From Lachnospiraceae bacterium (lineage in GTDB: Bacteria > Bacillota > Clostridia > Lachnospirales > Lachnospiraceae): a stretch of DNA of 64,000 nt. The notes beneath the pieces were generated by a model. That model searched no databases. It was not told the DNA's origin and worked only from the letters and a program-made list of their open reading frames with translations. The position numbers and the translations under genes were made by a program. Location of the stretch: positions 62,001 to 126,000 of the forward strand of contig JAILOV010000006.1 of assembly GCA_024690605.1 (NCBI GenBank), in the 5' to 3' direction. This document shows, piece after piece, positions 36,278 through 43,984 of the stretch (position 1 is the stretch's first letter; each line of letters begins with the position of its first letter).

Positions 36278-37825
36278 ATGTTTGTCAATTCATTCTGGGC
36301 ACTGATTCCGGCGATCATCGCGATCGCATTGGCGCTGATCACAAAGGAGGTCTATTCCTCTCTGTTCATCGGCATTCTTGTCGGCGGCGTGCTGTACTCC
36401 GGCTTTTCCTTTACCGGCACGATGGAGCATGTTTTTGTCGACGGCATGATCACACAGCTTTCCGATTCCTGGAATGTCGGCATCCTGATCTTCCTGGTCG
36501 TGCTGGGAGGCATGGTGATGCTCATGAACCGCGCGGGCGGTTCGGCGGCATTCGGACGCTGGTCGGTCGAGCATGTGAAGACCAAGGCCGGTGCGCAGGT
36601 TGCCACGATCATCCTGGGGGTCCTGATCTTTATCGACGACTATTTCAATTGCCTGACCGTCGGCAGTGTCATGCGTCCGCTGACGGACAAACACAAGATC
36701 TCCCGTGAGAAGCTCGCGTATCTGATCGATGCGACGGCCGCGCCTGTCTGCATCATCGCACCGATCTCTTCGTGGGCGGCCGCAGTGACCGGGTTTGTTG
36801 ACGGGGCGAACGGACTGACCCTTTTTGTCCGGGCGATCCCCTATAACTTCTATGCGATGCTGACCATTGTCATGATGTTATCGCTCACGTTCATGAAATT
36901 TGATTACGGTCCGATGAAGCTCGCGGAGATGAATGACCGCCTGAACGGCGGGAAGAGCTCCGGCAAAGGTGTGTCGGCCGGCATGACGGGGGCCGAGGAT
37001 CAGCCGCACCCGCCCGTATCCGGAAAGGGACGCGTGATCCATCTGGTGCTGCCGATCATCGTGCTGATCATCAGCTGTGTCATCGGCATGATCTATACCG
37101 GCGGATTCTTCAGCGGAGAGAGTTTCATTGATGCGTTTTCCAATTCCGACGCGTCGGTTGGTCTTGTCTACGGTTCCATTGTCGCTCTCGTCCTCACGGT
37201 CATCTTCTATCTGGCGACCAGAGTGCTCAACTTCAACGAGTGCATGAACGCGATCCCGGAGGGCTTCAAGAGCATGGTCCCCGCGATCCTGATCCTCACT
37301 TTTGCCTGGACGCTCAAAGCCATGACCGATTCCCTGGGCGCCAAGGACTATGTCGCCGGCGTGGTCGCGAGCATCGCCGACAACCATGCGCTGATGAGCC
37401 TTCTGCCGGCGATCGTCTTCCTGGTCGGCACGTTCCTTGCTTTTGCGACCGGTACTTCCTGGGGAACCTTCGGGATCCTCATTCCGATCGTGGTCAACGT
37501 GTTCGGCGCCGACATGAATAACGAACTGATGATCATCGCGATCTCCGCCTGTATGGCGGGTGCTGTCTGCGGTGATCATTGCTCGCCGATCTCCGACACG
37601 ACGATCATGGCAAGCGCCGGTGCGCAGTGTGATCACATCCGCCACGTTTCCACGCAGCTTCCCTATGCGCTCACGGCTGCGGCAGTCTCCGTTGTCGCCT
37701 ACATCTTTGCGGGATTCATCCGCAACTGGCTGATCTGTCTGCCGATCGGCATTGTGCTGATGGTCGCGACCATGCTCGTGATCCGGCAGCTGGGCACGGC
37801 AGGCGGGGAAAAGGCCGGCAATTAA
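36278..37825 (+). CDS. Na+/H+ antiporter, NhaC family
   Basis: A 515-aa protein with about 11-12 membrane helices. NhaC-family marks include the N-terminal WALIPAIIAIALALITKEVYSSLFIGI, the IFIDDYFNCLTVGSVMRP segment with the charged membrane residues, and GDHCSPISDTTIMASAG near residue 430. Family members exchange sodium for protons or, in some cases, export organic acids or amino acids. The start at 36278 follows AAGGGGGAAAGG and lies downstream of a clear promoter. The gene is single and ends at a strong terminator. Confidence 0.93.
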   Translation: MFVNSFWALIPAIIAIALALITKEVYSSLFIGILVGGVLYSGFSFTGTMEHVFVDGMITQLSDSWNVGILIFLVVLGGMVMLMNRAGGSAAFGRWSVEHVKTKAGAQVATIILGVLIFIDDYFNCLTVGSVMRPLTDKHKISREKLAYLIDATAAPVCIIAPISSWAAAVTGFVDGANGLTLFVRAIPYNFYAMLTIVMMLSLTFMKFDYGPMKLAEMNDRLNGGKSSGKGVSAGMTGAEDQPHPPVSGKGRVIHLVLPIIVLIISCVIGMIYTGGFFSGESFIDAFSNSDASVGLVYGSIVALVLTVIFYLATRVLNFNECMNAIPEGFKSMVPAILILTFAWTLKAMTDSLGAKDYVAGVVASIADNHALMSLLPAIVFLVGTFLAFATGTSWGTFGILIPIVVNVFGADMNNELMIIAISACMAGAVCGDHCSPISDTTIMASAGAQCDHIRHVSTQLPYALTAAAVSVVAYIFAGFIRNWLICLPIGIVLMVATMLVIRQLGTAGGEKAGN

Positions 37826-37845
37826 CTTTAGACTGAGCATATGAA

Positions 37846-37882
37846 AAAAGCCTCCTGCCGATCGAACGGCAGGAGGCTTTTT
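37846..37882. terminator. Bidirectional rho-independent terminator
   Basis: A perfect stem AAAAGCCTCCTGCCG / CGGCAGGAGGCTTTT with a 6-nt loop (ATCGAA) and flanking A and T runs serves both the antiporter gene and the convergent esterase-like gene. Confidence 0.92.
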
Positions 37883-37900
37883 GATGAGGATTGTCGAGCG

Positions 37901-38833
37901 TCACGAAAACAGCGCCGCTGCGGGGTCACTGTCCGTAAGTGCCGTCTTTTCCACCGCTTCTGCGAGTGCCTGATATCCTTCTTCCCATCCGCACACCCGG
38001 CGGAGCTCGGAGGCGATGATCCTGGATGCAAACCAGGCGCCCCGTGCGGTGGTCTGTGCCGGATCCTCCGCGAGATAGAGAGGTGCGCAGGCGTCCTGCC
38101 CCTCCTGCTCATGCCGCGCGGTGCTCCTGGCGTGCAGATCAAGCACCGGCACGCGGCTGCGTTCGCCGACTGCCGTGATCGTCGCGGCATGGGCTTTCCT
38201 CGTGTCCCGATAACGCCCGTCCTCCCAGGTGTTTTCTGCAAGCGGTGTCACCAGAACGGGAAGCGCCTGTCTGTTCCGGACCTCTTCTACACATCGTGTC
38301 AGCCGTTCCCTGTAGCTTCCTTCAGCGCTTTCATCGTCATCGACGAAGGGCAGGAGCACATAGTCCCCCGGGTTGAGATCGGAGAACAGCACATCCGCCC
38401 GCTGATGCGCGACGGAAAACTTGTGCGAGAGAAAATAAGGAAGAAACTGCACCCATCCGGCGCGGGATGACGCACCAAAGGACTCCGTACCGGCGCCCGG
38501 AACATAGGACGGATTCCCGGCGACATGGATCGTCGGAACATCGGTCTCCGCGATCCTGCAGTCGGAGAGGAAAAGCGAGGGGGCACTGATCTCCACGAAG
38601 AGGCTGTCGGACGCATTGTCCGGATCGGCAGATTCTTTTTCTACATGAACAGTCCCGGAGATCTCGCAGGACCCTTTGAAGTCCGGAATGGCAGCGGCCA
38701 GAAAGCCATGTCCGAAAAAGACCCATGCATCCGCCGGGGTTGCTTCGTGTCTGGCATTGAGTGTGAGCCTGACGTTGAAGTTGCCCGCTCCCGTGTCGAT
38801 CTTCAGGAGCGAGGCGTGCCTGCCCGCGCTCAT
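37901..38833 (-). CDS. SGNH (rhamnogalacturonan acetylesterase-like) protein with altered catalytic motifs
   Basis: The 310-aa cytoplasmic protein follows the layout of CE12 rhamnogalacturonan acetylesterases: an N-terminal beta domain (about 10-95, LLKIDTGAGNFNV), then an SGNH domain. Block I (usually AGDST) reads AGNPSYV near residue 107, the RAGWVQFLPYF segment is kept, block III (FGHND) reads FVDDD in GDYVLLPFVDDD, PVLVTPLAENTW is kept, and the C-terminal DxxH triad region shows no His (TTARGAWFASR). Catalysis is therefore doubtful. The ATG overlaps the stop of a 24-codon ORF and lacks its own ribosome binding site. It is divergent from rhaD, consistent with rhamnose-containing substrates. 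Confidence 0.7.
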   Translation of the reverse strand: MSAGRHASLLKIDTGAGNFNVRLTLNARHEATPADAWVFFGHGFLAAAIPDFKGSCEISGTVHVEKESADPDNASDSLFVEISAPSLFLSDCRIAETDVPTIHVAGNPSYVPGAGTESFGASSRAGWVQFLPYFLSHKFSVAHQRADVLFSDLNPGDYVLLPFVDDDESAEGSYRERLTRCVEEVRNRQALPVLVTPLAENTWEDGRYRDTRKAHAATITAVGERSRVPVLDLHARSTARHEQEGQDACAPLYLAEDPAQTTARGAWFASRIIASELRRVCGWEEGYQALAEAVEKTALTDSDPAAALFS

Positions 38834-38904
38834 AAAGCACCGTCCGCGCGGATCCGATCGATCACATCAGGGATCTCTTTTCGTTCAATAGTAAGCTTGT
38901 TCAT
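38830..38904 (-). CDS. Small ORF (24 codons) translationally coupled to the esterase-like gene
   Basis: On the - strand, GGAGG (38912-38916) is followed at 7 bp by ATG (38904; a second ATG directly before it is also in frame), then 24 codons starting MNKLTIERKEIPDV and ending with TGA in the sequence TTATGAGC. That TGA overlaps the ATG of the 310-aa gene. It sits only about 13 nt after the expected transcription start. It may be a leader peptide, a small protein, or the front part of the esterase-like gene separated by a frameshift. Confidence 0.5.
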   Translation of the reverse strand: MNKLTIERKEIPDVIDRIRADGAL

Positions 38905-38923
38905 CATTCATCCTCCTTTTCTC

Positions 38924-38952
38924 ATTTTATCAGAACAAGACGGCATTGTCAC
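38924..38952 (-). promoter_or_regulatory. Promoter of the small ORF and esterase-like gene
   Basis: On the - strand, GTGACA (38947-38952) and TAAAAT (38924-38929) are 17 bp apart. The -35 box almost coincides with that of the opposite rhaD promoter. Confidence 0.6.
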
Positions 38953-38974
38953 GGGGAACGGCATAGTGTATAGT
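38946..38974 (+). promoter_or_regulatory. Sigma-A promoter of rhaD
   Basis: TTGTCA (38946-38951) and TATAGT (38969-38974) are 17 bp apart. The -35 box overlaps that of the divergent promoter, so polymerase binding to one should exclude the other. Confidence 0.65.
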
Positions 38975-39017
38975 AAAGACCGGATGACATGATTTATGTA
39001 GAATGGAGGTAGGAAAA

Positions 39018-39830
39018 GTGAGATCGATCCTGGAAGCACCTTATATCACGGAACTTGTGCGCACCTGCAGCGCCATGTATGCGCAGGGATGGGATGAACG
39101 CAACGGTGGCAACATCTCGATCCTGCTCGACGAGGCGGATCTGAAGGGTTATCTGGATGTCACGAAGGTCCTGCGGCGGATTCCCGTCGGCTTCAAAGAA
39201 CCGTCCCTGAAGGGAAGATACTTCCTCGTGACCGGCACCGGCAAGTATTTCCGCAATATCGAGGTGGATCCGGCGGCCTCTCTCGGGATCTTCCGGATCG
39301 CGGACGACGCGGAAGCGGCGGAGCTCCTGTGGGGCTATACCGACGGCGGGAGCTTCACCTCGGAACTCCCGGCGCATCTGATGAGTCACGCGGCAAGGCT
39401 TTCCGTCGATCCGGACAACCGGGTCGTGATGCACTGCCATCCGGACAATCTGCTGGCGATGACCTATGTACATGACCTGGATGAGCGGGCATTCACGCGG
39501 ACGCTCTGGCAGATGGAGACAGAGTGTATCATGGTGTTCCCGGAGGGGATCAACGTGCTGCCGTGGATGCCCTGCGGAACCAATGAGATCGGTGAAGCCA
39601 CGGCAGACAAGATGAAGACAGCACGTCTGGTCGTCTGGGCACAGCATGGCATTTACAGCGCAGGGAAAGATCTGGATGAAACCTTCGGCCTGATCGAAAC
39701 GGTGGAAAAAGCGGCCAGGATCTACATGATGACGGCAAACTTAAAGATCCGCCAGACACTGACGGATGCGGATCTTCATCAGATGGAGGAACGCTTTGGA
39801 ATCAGAGCCAGAGAGGGTTATCTCGATTAG
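39018..39830 (+). CDS. rhaD: Rhamnulose-1-phosphate aldolase
   Basis: RhaD cleaves L-rhamnulose 1-phosphate to dihydroxyacetone phosphate and L-lactaldehyde. From the GTG at 39018 it has 270 aa, near the family length. The N-terminal GWDERNGGNIS binds phosphate, FLVTGTGKYF is conserved, the zinc ligands are in VMHCHPDN and WAQHGI, and ELPAHLMSH holds the catalytic glutamate. GTG is preferred because GGAGGTAGG is 5 bp upstream; the ATG at 39003 would overlap that site. No rhaA or rhaB is nearby; a GH9 gene follows after 18 bp. Confidence 0.94.
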   Translation: MRSILEAPYITELVRTCSAMYAQGWDERNGGNISILLDEADLKGYLDVTKVLRRIPVGFKEPSLKGRYFLVTGTGKYFRNIEVDPAASLGIFRIADDAEAAELLWGYTDGGSFTSELPAHLMSHAARLSVDPDNRVVMHCHPDNLLAMTYVHDLDERAFTRTLWQMETECIMVFPEGINVLPWMPCGTNEIGEATADKMKTARLVVWAQHGIYSAGKDLDETFGLIETVEKAARIYMMTANLKIRQTLTDADLHQMEERFGIRAREGYLD

Positions 39831-39848
39831 GAAAGGGAGGGAACGGAT

Positions 39849-41630
39849 ATGAGGATTTATGCCGATCAGATCGGGTATCTTCCGGATGCCGAAAAGATCG
39901 CCGTCTTTGCAATCGATCCTAATGACGGTGCTACGGTGCAGAAACCCTGCGAGCTGAAGCTGATCCGCGCCGGGGACGGGAGTGAGGTGACGGGCGTTCC
40001 CGTGAAGATCCTGCCTGCGCAGCCGGATGACACAGCGGGGGAAACGGTTGGACAGGCGGATTTTTCTTCGTTGAAAGAACCGGGCGAATACCTTCTCCGG
40101 GCGGCCGACGGGAGCGCGTCACAGATCTTCGCCGTCAGACCGCATGTGTACCGTGACGTGAAAAACGCCATGATCCGGGCGCTCTATTTCCAGCGCTGCG
40201 GCTGCGAACTGCCGGAAAAATTCGCGGGCGTATACAGACGTCCCGTCTGTCACACCGATGATGCGATCCTGTTTGAGGATCGCGCGATCAAGCTGCAGGT
40301 ATCCGGCGGCTGGCATGACGCCGGCGATTTCGGACGCTATCCGTCCGCGGCGGCGACCGCACTGGGGCATCTCCTCTATGCTTATGAACTGTTCCCGGAC
40401 AGGTTTACCGAGACGACAGGCATTCCGGAGACAGGAAACGGACTTCCGGATCTTCTGAATGAATGTCTCTATGAACTTCGTTTTCTCCTGCGGATGCAGA
40501 ACGGGGAAGGCGGCGTTTATCACAAGGTGACGACGATGCGTCATGCGGAGTTTATCATGCCGCAGGATGATCACGGAGAACTCTTTGTTTTCCCGGTCTC
40601 GTCCATGTCGACGGCCTCTTTTGCCGCAGTCATGTGCATCGCATCCCGTGTCTATGAGGATCTCGTGCCGGAGTTTTCCAGAGAGGCCGTTCACGCAGCG
40701 GCCGCGGCGGGACAGTGGCTTCTCGCGCATCCCGGGAATACGGGCTTCCGGAATCCCGAAGGCTGCAATACCGGAGAGTACGGGGATAAGGATGATACTG
40801 ATGAGCGTCTCTGGGCCTTTGCCGAGCTTTTGCGGACGGACAGGGAAATGCGGCATGAAGGGGATCGCAGTCACGAGGCGGCCATGCCGCTTAGGGAGAC
40901 CAGGCAGGAAAAGTACCGCAGAGCCTTTGCTTCCCTCTGGGAAAAGAAACTGGCCGCGGAGAAGGAAGCACTTGCCGCCTATGACGGCGCGCTCGCGTCC
41001 GGGTCACCGGTATCCTCCTTTGACCCGATCCTGCTCGACGGTTTCGGATGGGAAGATGTGACGGCCTTTGCGCAGATGTCGGTCCTGACGGATCCCGACC
41101 GGACGGTCGGCGGGGAGGTGTATTCCGAGATGCGGGACCTGCTCCTCCGGAAGACGGAACGCATGCTTCGTGAGCAGGAGAGGAGCGGTTTCCGGCTTGC
41201 CATGCTCCCCCGGGACTTCGTGTGGGGCAGCAACATGGTCGTTACGAACCGGGCGGACCTGCTGATCCTGGCGGCCCTGATCGATCCGGAACAGGCAGTG
41301 GTTTATGAGGCGGCGGCCCTGGAGCAGCTGCACTACCTGTTCGGACGCAACGCCTCTGATGTGAGCTATGTCACCGGTTTCGGCGGCAGAGCGTTCCGGC
41401 GGCCGCACAATCGGGTGACGGTCGCTGACGGGGTGGATGATCCGATCCCGGGCGAGGTCAGCGGCGGCCCGTGCTTTCCGCCGCGGGATCCCATGGGACA
41501 AAAGCTCGTGCCGGCCGGAAGTGCCCCGCAGAAATGTTACGCGGATCATGAGGACAGCTATTCCCTCAATGAGATCACGATCTACTGGAATTCGTCGGCG
41601 ATCTTTGCAACGGCATATTTTGACAGGTAG
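39849..41630 (+). CDS. Glycoside hydrolase family 9 enzyme, apparently cytoplasmic
   Basis: The 593-aa protein has an N-terminal Ig-like domain (1-95, IYADQIGYLPDAEKIAVF) typical of GH9 theme E enzymes and a catalytic (alpha/alpha)6 domain from about 100. The catalytic motif GGWHDAGDFGRY has Asp157 and Asp160, RRPHNRVTVADG is the histidine segment, and Glu575 in SYSLNEITIYWNSSA is the general acid. No signal peptide is present, so it would act on imported oligosaccharides such as cello- or xylogluco-oligomers. It follows rhaD by 18 bp after an AGGGAGGGA ribosome binding site. Confidence 0.93.
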   Translation: MRIYADQIGYLPDAEKIAVFAIDPNDGATVQKPCELKLIRAGDGSEVTGVPVKILPAQPDDTAGETVGQADFSSLKEPGEYLLRAADGSASQIFAVRPHVYRDVKNAMIRALYFQRCGCELPEKFAGVYRRPVCHTDDAILFEDRAIKLQVSGGWHDAGDFGRYPSAAATALGHLLYAYELFPDRFTETTGIPETGNGLPDLLNECLYELRFLLRMQNGEGGVYHKVTTMRHAEFIMPQDDHGELFVFPVSSMSTASFAAVMCIASRVYEDLVPEFSREAVHAAAAAGQWLLAHPGNTGFRNPEGCNTGEYGDKDDTDERLWAFAELLRTDREMRHEGDRSHEAAMPLRETRQEKYRRAFASLWEKKLAAEKEALAAYDGALASGSPVSSFDPILLDGFGWEDVTAFAQMSVLTDPDRTVGGEVYSEMRDLLLRKTERMLREQERSGFRLAMLPRDFVWGSNMVVTNRADLLILAALIDPEQAVVYEAAALEQLHYLFGRNASDVSYVTGFGGRAFRRPHNRVTVADGVDDPIPGEVSGGPCFPPRDPMGQKLVPAGSAPQKCYADHEDSYSLNEITIYWNSSAIFATAYFDR

Positions 41631-41688
41631 CAGGCGGAAATACCGTCCGTGATCATGGCGGTTTTTGTGCCATTTTCACAAAAATTCC

Positions 41689-41717
41689 TTGTGCTCCCGC
41701 CGTTTTTTTGGTAAAAT
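41689..41717 (+). promoter_or_regulatory. Sigma-A promoter of the EF-G2-like gene
   Basis: TTGTGC (41689-41694) and TAAAAT (41712-41717) are 17 bp apart, about 55 bp before the start codon. Confidence 0.6.
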
Positions 41718-41773
41718 CGTCTATGGTTTCGGGCTTTTCCCGAAAAATTCAGCCATGAGATTGGAGGATCAGG

Positions 41774-43864
41774 ATGAACGTTTACACCACCGACAAGATT
41801 CGCAACGTAGTTCTTTTGGGGCATGGCGGCAGCGGCAAGACGACACTTGCCGAGTCGATGGCCTATCTCGCGGGTGTCACATCCCGTATGGGCAAGATCG
41901 CGGACGGCAACACCGTGAGCGATTTTGACAAGGAGGAGCAGAAGCGCCAGATCTCGATCAGCACTTCCGTCATTCCCGTCGAGTGGGAAGGTGTGAAGAT
42001 CAATCTTCTCGATACCCCCGGCTACTTCGATTTCGTCGGCGAGGTGGAGGAAGCGATCAGTGTGGCGGACGGAGCGATCATCGTGGTCTCCGGCAAAGCC
42101 GGTGTTGAGGTCGGCACGACCCGCGCCTGGGAGCTTTGCGAGAAATATCATATTCCGCGCATGATCTATGTGTCGGATATGGATATCGATGACGCTTCCT
42201 TCAAGAACGTTGTGGAATCGCTCAAGGAGAAATACGGCAAGATGCTCGCGCCGTTCAACTTCCCGATCCGTGAGAACGAGAAGTTCGTCGGCTATGTCAA
42301 TGTCATCCAGGAGAAGGCACTTCGCTGGGAAGGCAAGGAAGTCAAAGAGATCGACATGCCTGATTACAGCAAGGACAATCTGACGGAGTATCGGGACACC
42401 CTGATGGAATCGGTGGCGGAGACGAGTGAGGAGTTCATGGACCGCTATTTTGCCGGTGAGACCTTCTCCGAGGCGGAGATCCGCGCGGCGCTGCGCGCCA
42501 GCGTCTGTGACGGCTCGGTCGTTCCGATGGAGATGGGATCCAGCACGCTCTGCCAGGGCGTTTACACGCTGCTCGACGATATCGTGAAATATATGCCGAG
42601 TCCGGAGAACCGCAAGATGAGCGGCATCAACACCAACACCAACGAGATCTTCGAAGCCAACTTTGATTTCTCCAAGCCCAAGACGGCGTTCGTCTTCAAG
42701 ACCATGATGGATCCGTTCATCGGCAAGTATTCGCTGATCAAAGTCCGTTCCGGCGTCATCAAGTCCGATGATGTGCTCTACAACACGAACAAGAACCAGG
42801 AGGGCAAGATCGGCAAGCTTTACATCCTGCAGGGCAACAAACCGACAGAGATCTCCGAGCTCCATGCGGGTGATCTCGGTGCGCTGCAGAAGAGCGACGC
42901 ATCCACGGGCGACACGCTCTCCACGAAGGCCACGCCGGTGCAGTATGCGAAGATGGACATCTCCACGCCCTACACGGCGATGCGCTATCATGCCCAGAAC
43001 AAAGCCGATATCGACAAGATCGCGCAGTCACTCGCCAAGATGTGCGCCGAGGATCAGACACTCCGTGTGGTCAATGACGGTCTGAACCGTCAGACGCTGC
43101 TCTACGGTATCGGTGACCTGCATCTCGAAGTGGTGGTGGCAAAGCTCCTCTCCGAGTACAAGGTCGGCATCGATCTCACCAAGCCCAAGGTGGCATTCCG
43201 TGAGACGATCCGCAAGAATTCCGATGTGGAATACAAATACAAGAAGCAGACCGGCGGTCACGGACAGTACGGCCATGTCAAGATCCGTTTCTCGCCGTCG
43301 GGCGATGATCAGGCCCCCTATGTGTTTGAGCAGGAGGTTGTCGGCGGCACGGTGCCCAAGAATTTCTTCCCCGCTGTGGAAAAGGGTATTTCCGAGTCCT
43401 GCCAGCGCGGGCCTCTGGCGGCCTATCCGGTGGTCGGCGTGAAGGCTGTGCTCTACGACGGTTCCTATCATCCGGTGGATTCCTCGGAAATGGCGTTCAA
43501 GGTCGCATCCTCGCAGGCGTTCAAGAAGGGCTTCCTCGAAGCCGGTCCTGTCCTGCTCGAGCCCATCGTCTCCCTCAAGGTGACGGTGCCCGACAGTTAT
43601 ACCGGTGATGTCATGGGCGATCTGAACAAGCGCAGGGGCCGTGTGACGGGCATGAACCCGATCGGCGGCGGCAAGCAGACCATCGAGGCGGATGTGCCGG
43701 AAATGGAACTGTTCGGCTACTGCACGACACTCCGTTCGCTCTCGGGCGGCACGGGCGACTATTCCTATGAATTTGCCCGTTACGAACAGACTCCGACGGA
43801 TATCCAGGAACGCGAGGTTACGGCACGCGCGGCCAAGGTTGCCGAGGCGAACACCGAAGACTGA
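41774..43864 (+). CDS. Elongation factor G-like translational GTPase (EF-G2 type)
   Basis: The 696-aa protein has the five EF-G domains. G1 is GHGGSGKT, G3 is DTPGYFDF, and domain IV has the TGGHGQYGHVKI segment. The usual G4 motif NKMD reads SDMD (in MIYVSDMDIDD), and the switch I region (EEQKRQISIS) differs from the EF-G consensus. These traits and the G1 sequence fit the EF-G2 paralogue group of Clostridia rather than the main fusA. EF-G2 proteins have been linked to slow translocation or stress; the role here is unknown. The gene stands alone with its own promoter and a terminator-like hairpin. Confidence 0.88.
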   Translation: MNVYTTDKIRNVVLLGHGGSGKTTLAESMAYLAGVTSRMGKIADGNTVSDFDKEEQKRQISISTSVIPVEWEGVKINLLDTPGYFDFVGEVEEAISVADGAIIVVSGKAGVEVGTTRAWELCEKYHIPRMIYVSDMDIDDASFKNVVESLKEKYGKMLAPFNFPIRENEKFVGYVNVIQEKALRWEGKEVKEIDMPDYSKDNLTEYRDTLMESVAETSEEFMDRYFAGETFSEAEIRAALRASVCDGSVVPMEMGSSTLCQGVYTLLDDIVKYMPSPENRKMSGINTNTNEIFEANFDFSKPKTAFVFKTMMDPFIGKYSLIKVRSGVIKSDDVLYNTNKNQEGKIGKLYILQGNKPTEISELHAGDLGALQKSDASTGDTLSTKATPVQYAKMDISTPYTAMRYHAQNKADIDKIAQSLAKMCAEDQTLRVVNDGLNRQTLLYGIGDLHLEVVVAKLLSEYKVGIDLTKPKVAFRETIRKNSDVEYKYKKQTGGHGQYGHVKIRFSPSGDDQAPYVFEQEVVGGTVPKNFFPAVEKGISESCQRGPLAAYPVVGVKAVLYDGSYHPVDSSEMAFKVASSQAFKKGFLEAGPVLLEPIVSLKVTVPDSYTGDVMGDLNKRRGRVTGMNPIGGGKQTIEADVPEMELFGYCTTLRSLSGGTGDYSYEFARYEQTPTDIQEREVTARAAKVAEANTED

Positions 43865-43920
43865 TCCGGCGGCAGATCCGACCGGTCGGTGACCGGAGAA
43901 TTATTCACGAAATAACGCAT

Positions 43921-43952
43921 ACCCGGACACGAAATACCGTGTCCGGGTTTGC
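43921..43952 (+). terminator. Probable rho-independent terminator after the EF-G2-like gene
   Basis: ACCCGGACAC (43921-43930) pairs with GTGTCCGGGT (43939-43948) around an 8-nt loop, followed by a short T run (TTTGCT). The short T tract makes it moderate. Confidence 0.65.
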
Positions 43953-43984
43953 TGTGAAATCGAAAAGGCAAAGGAGAGCCGGTT

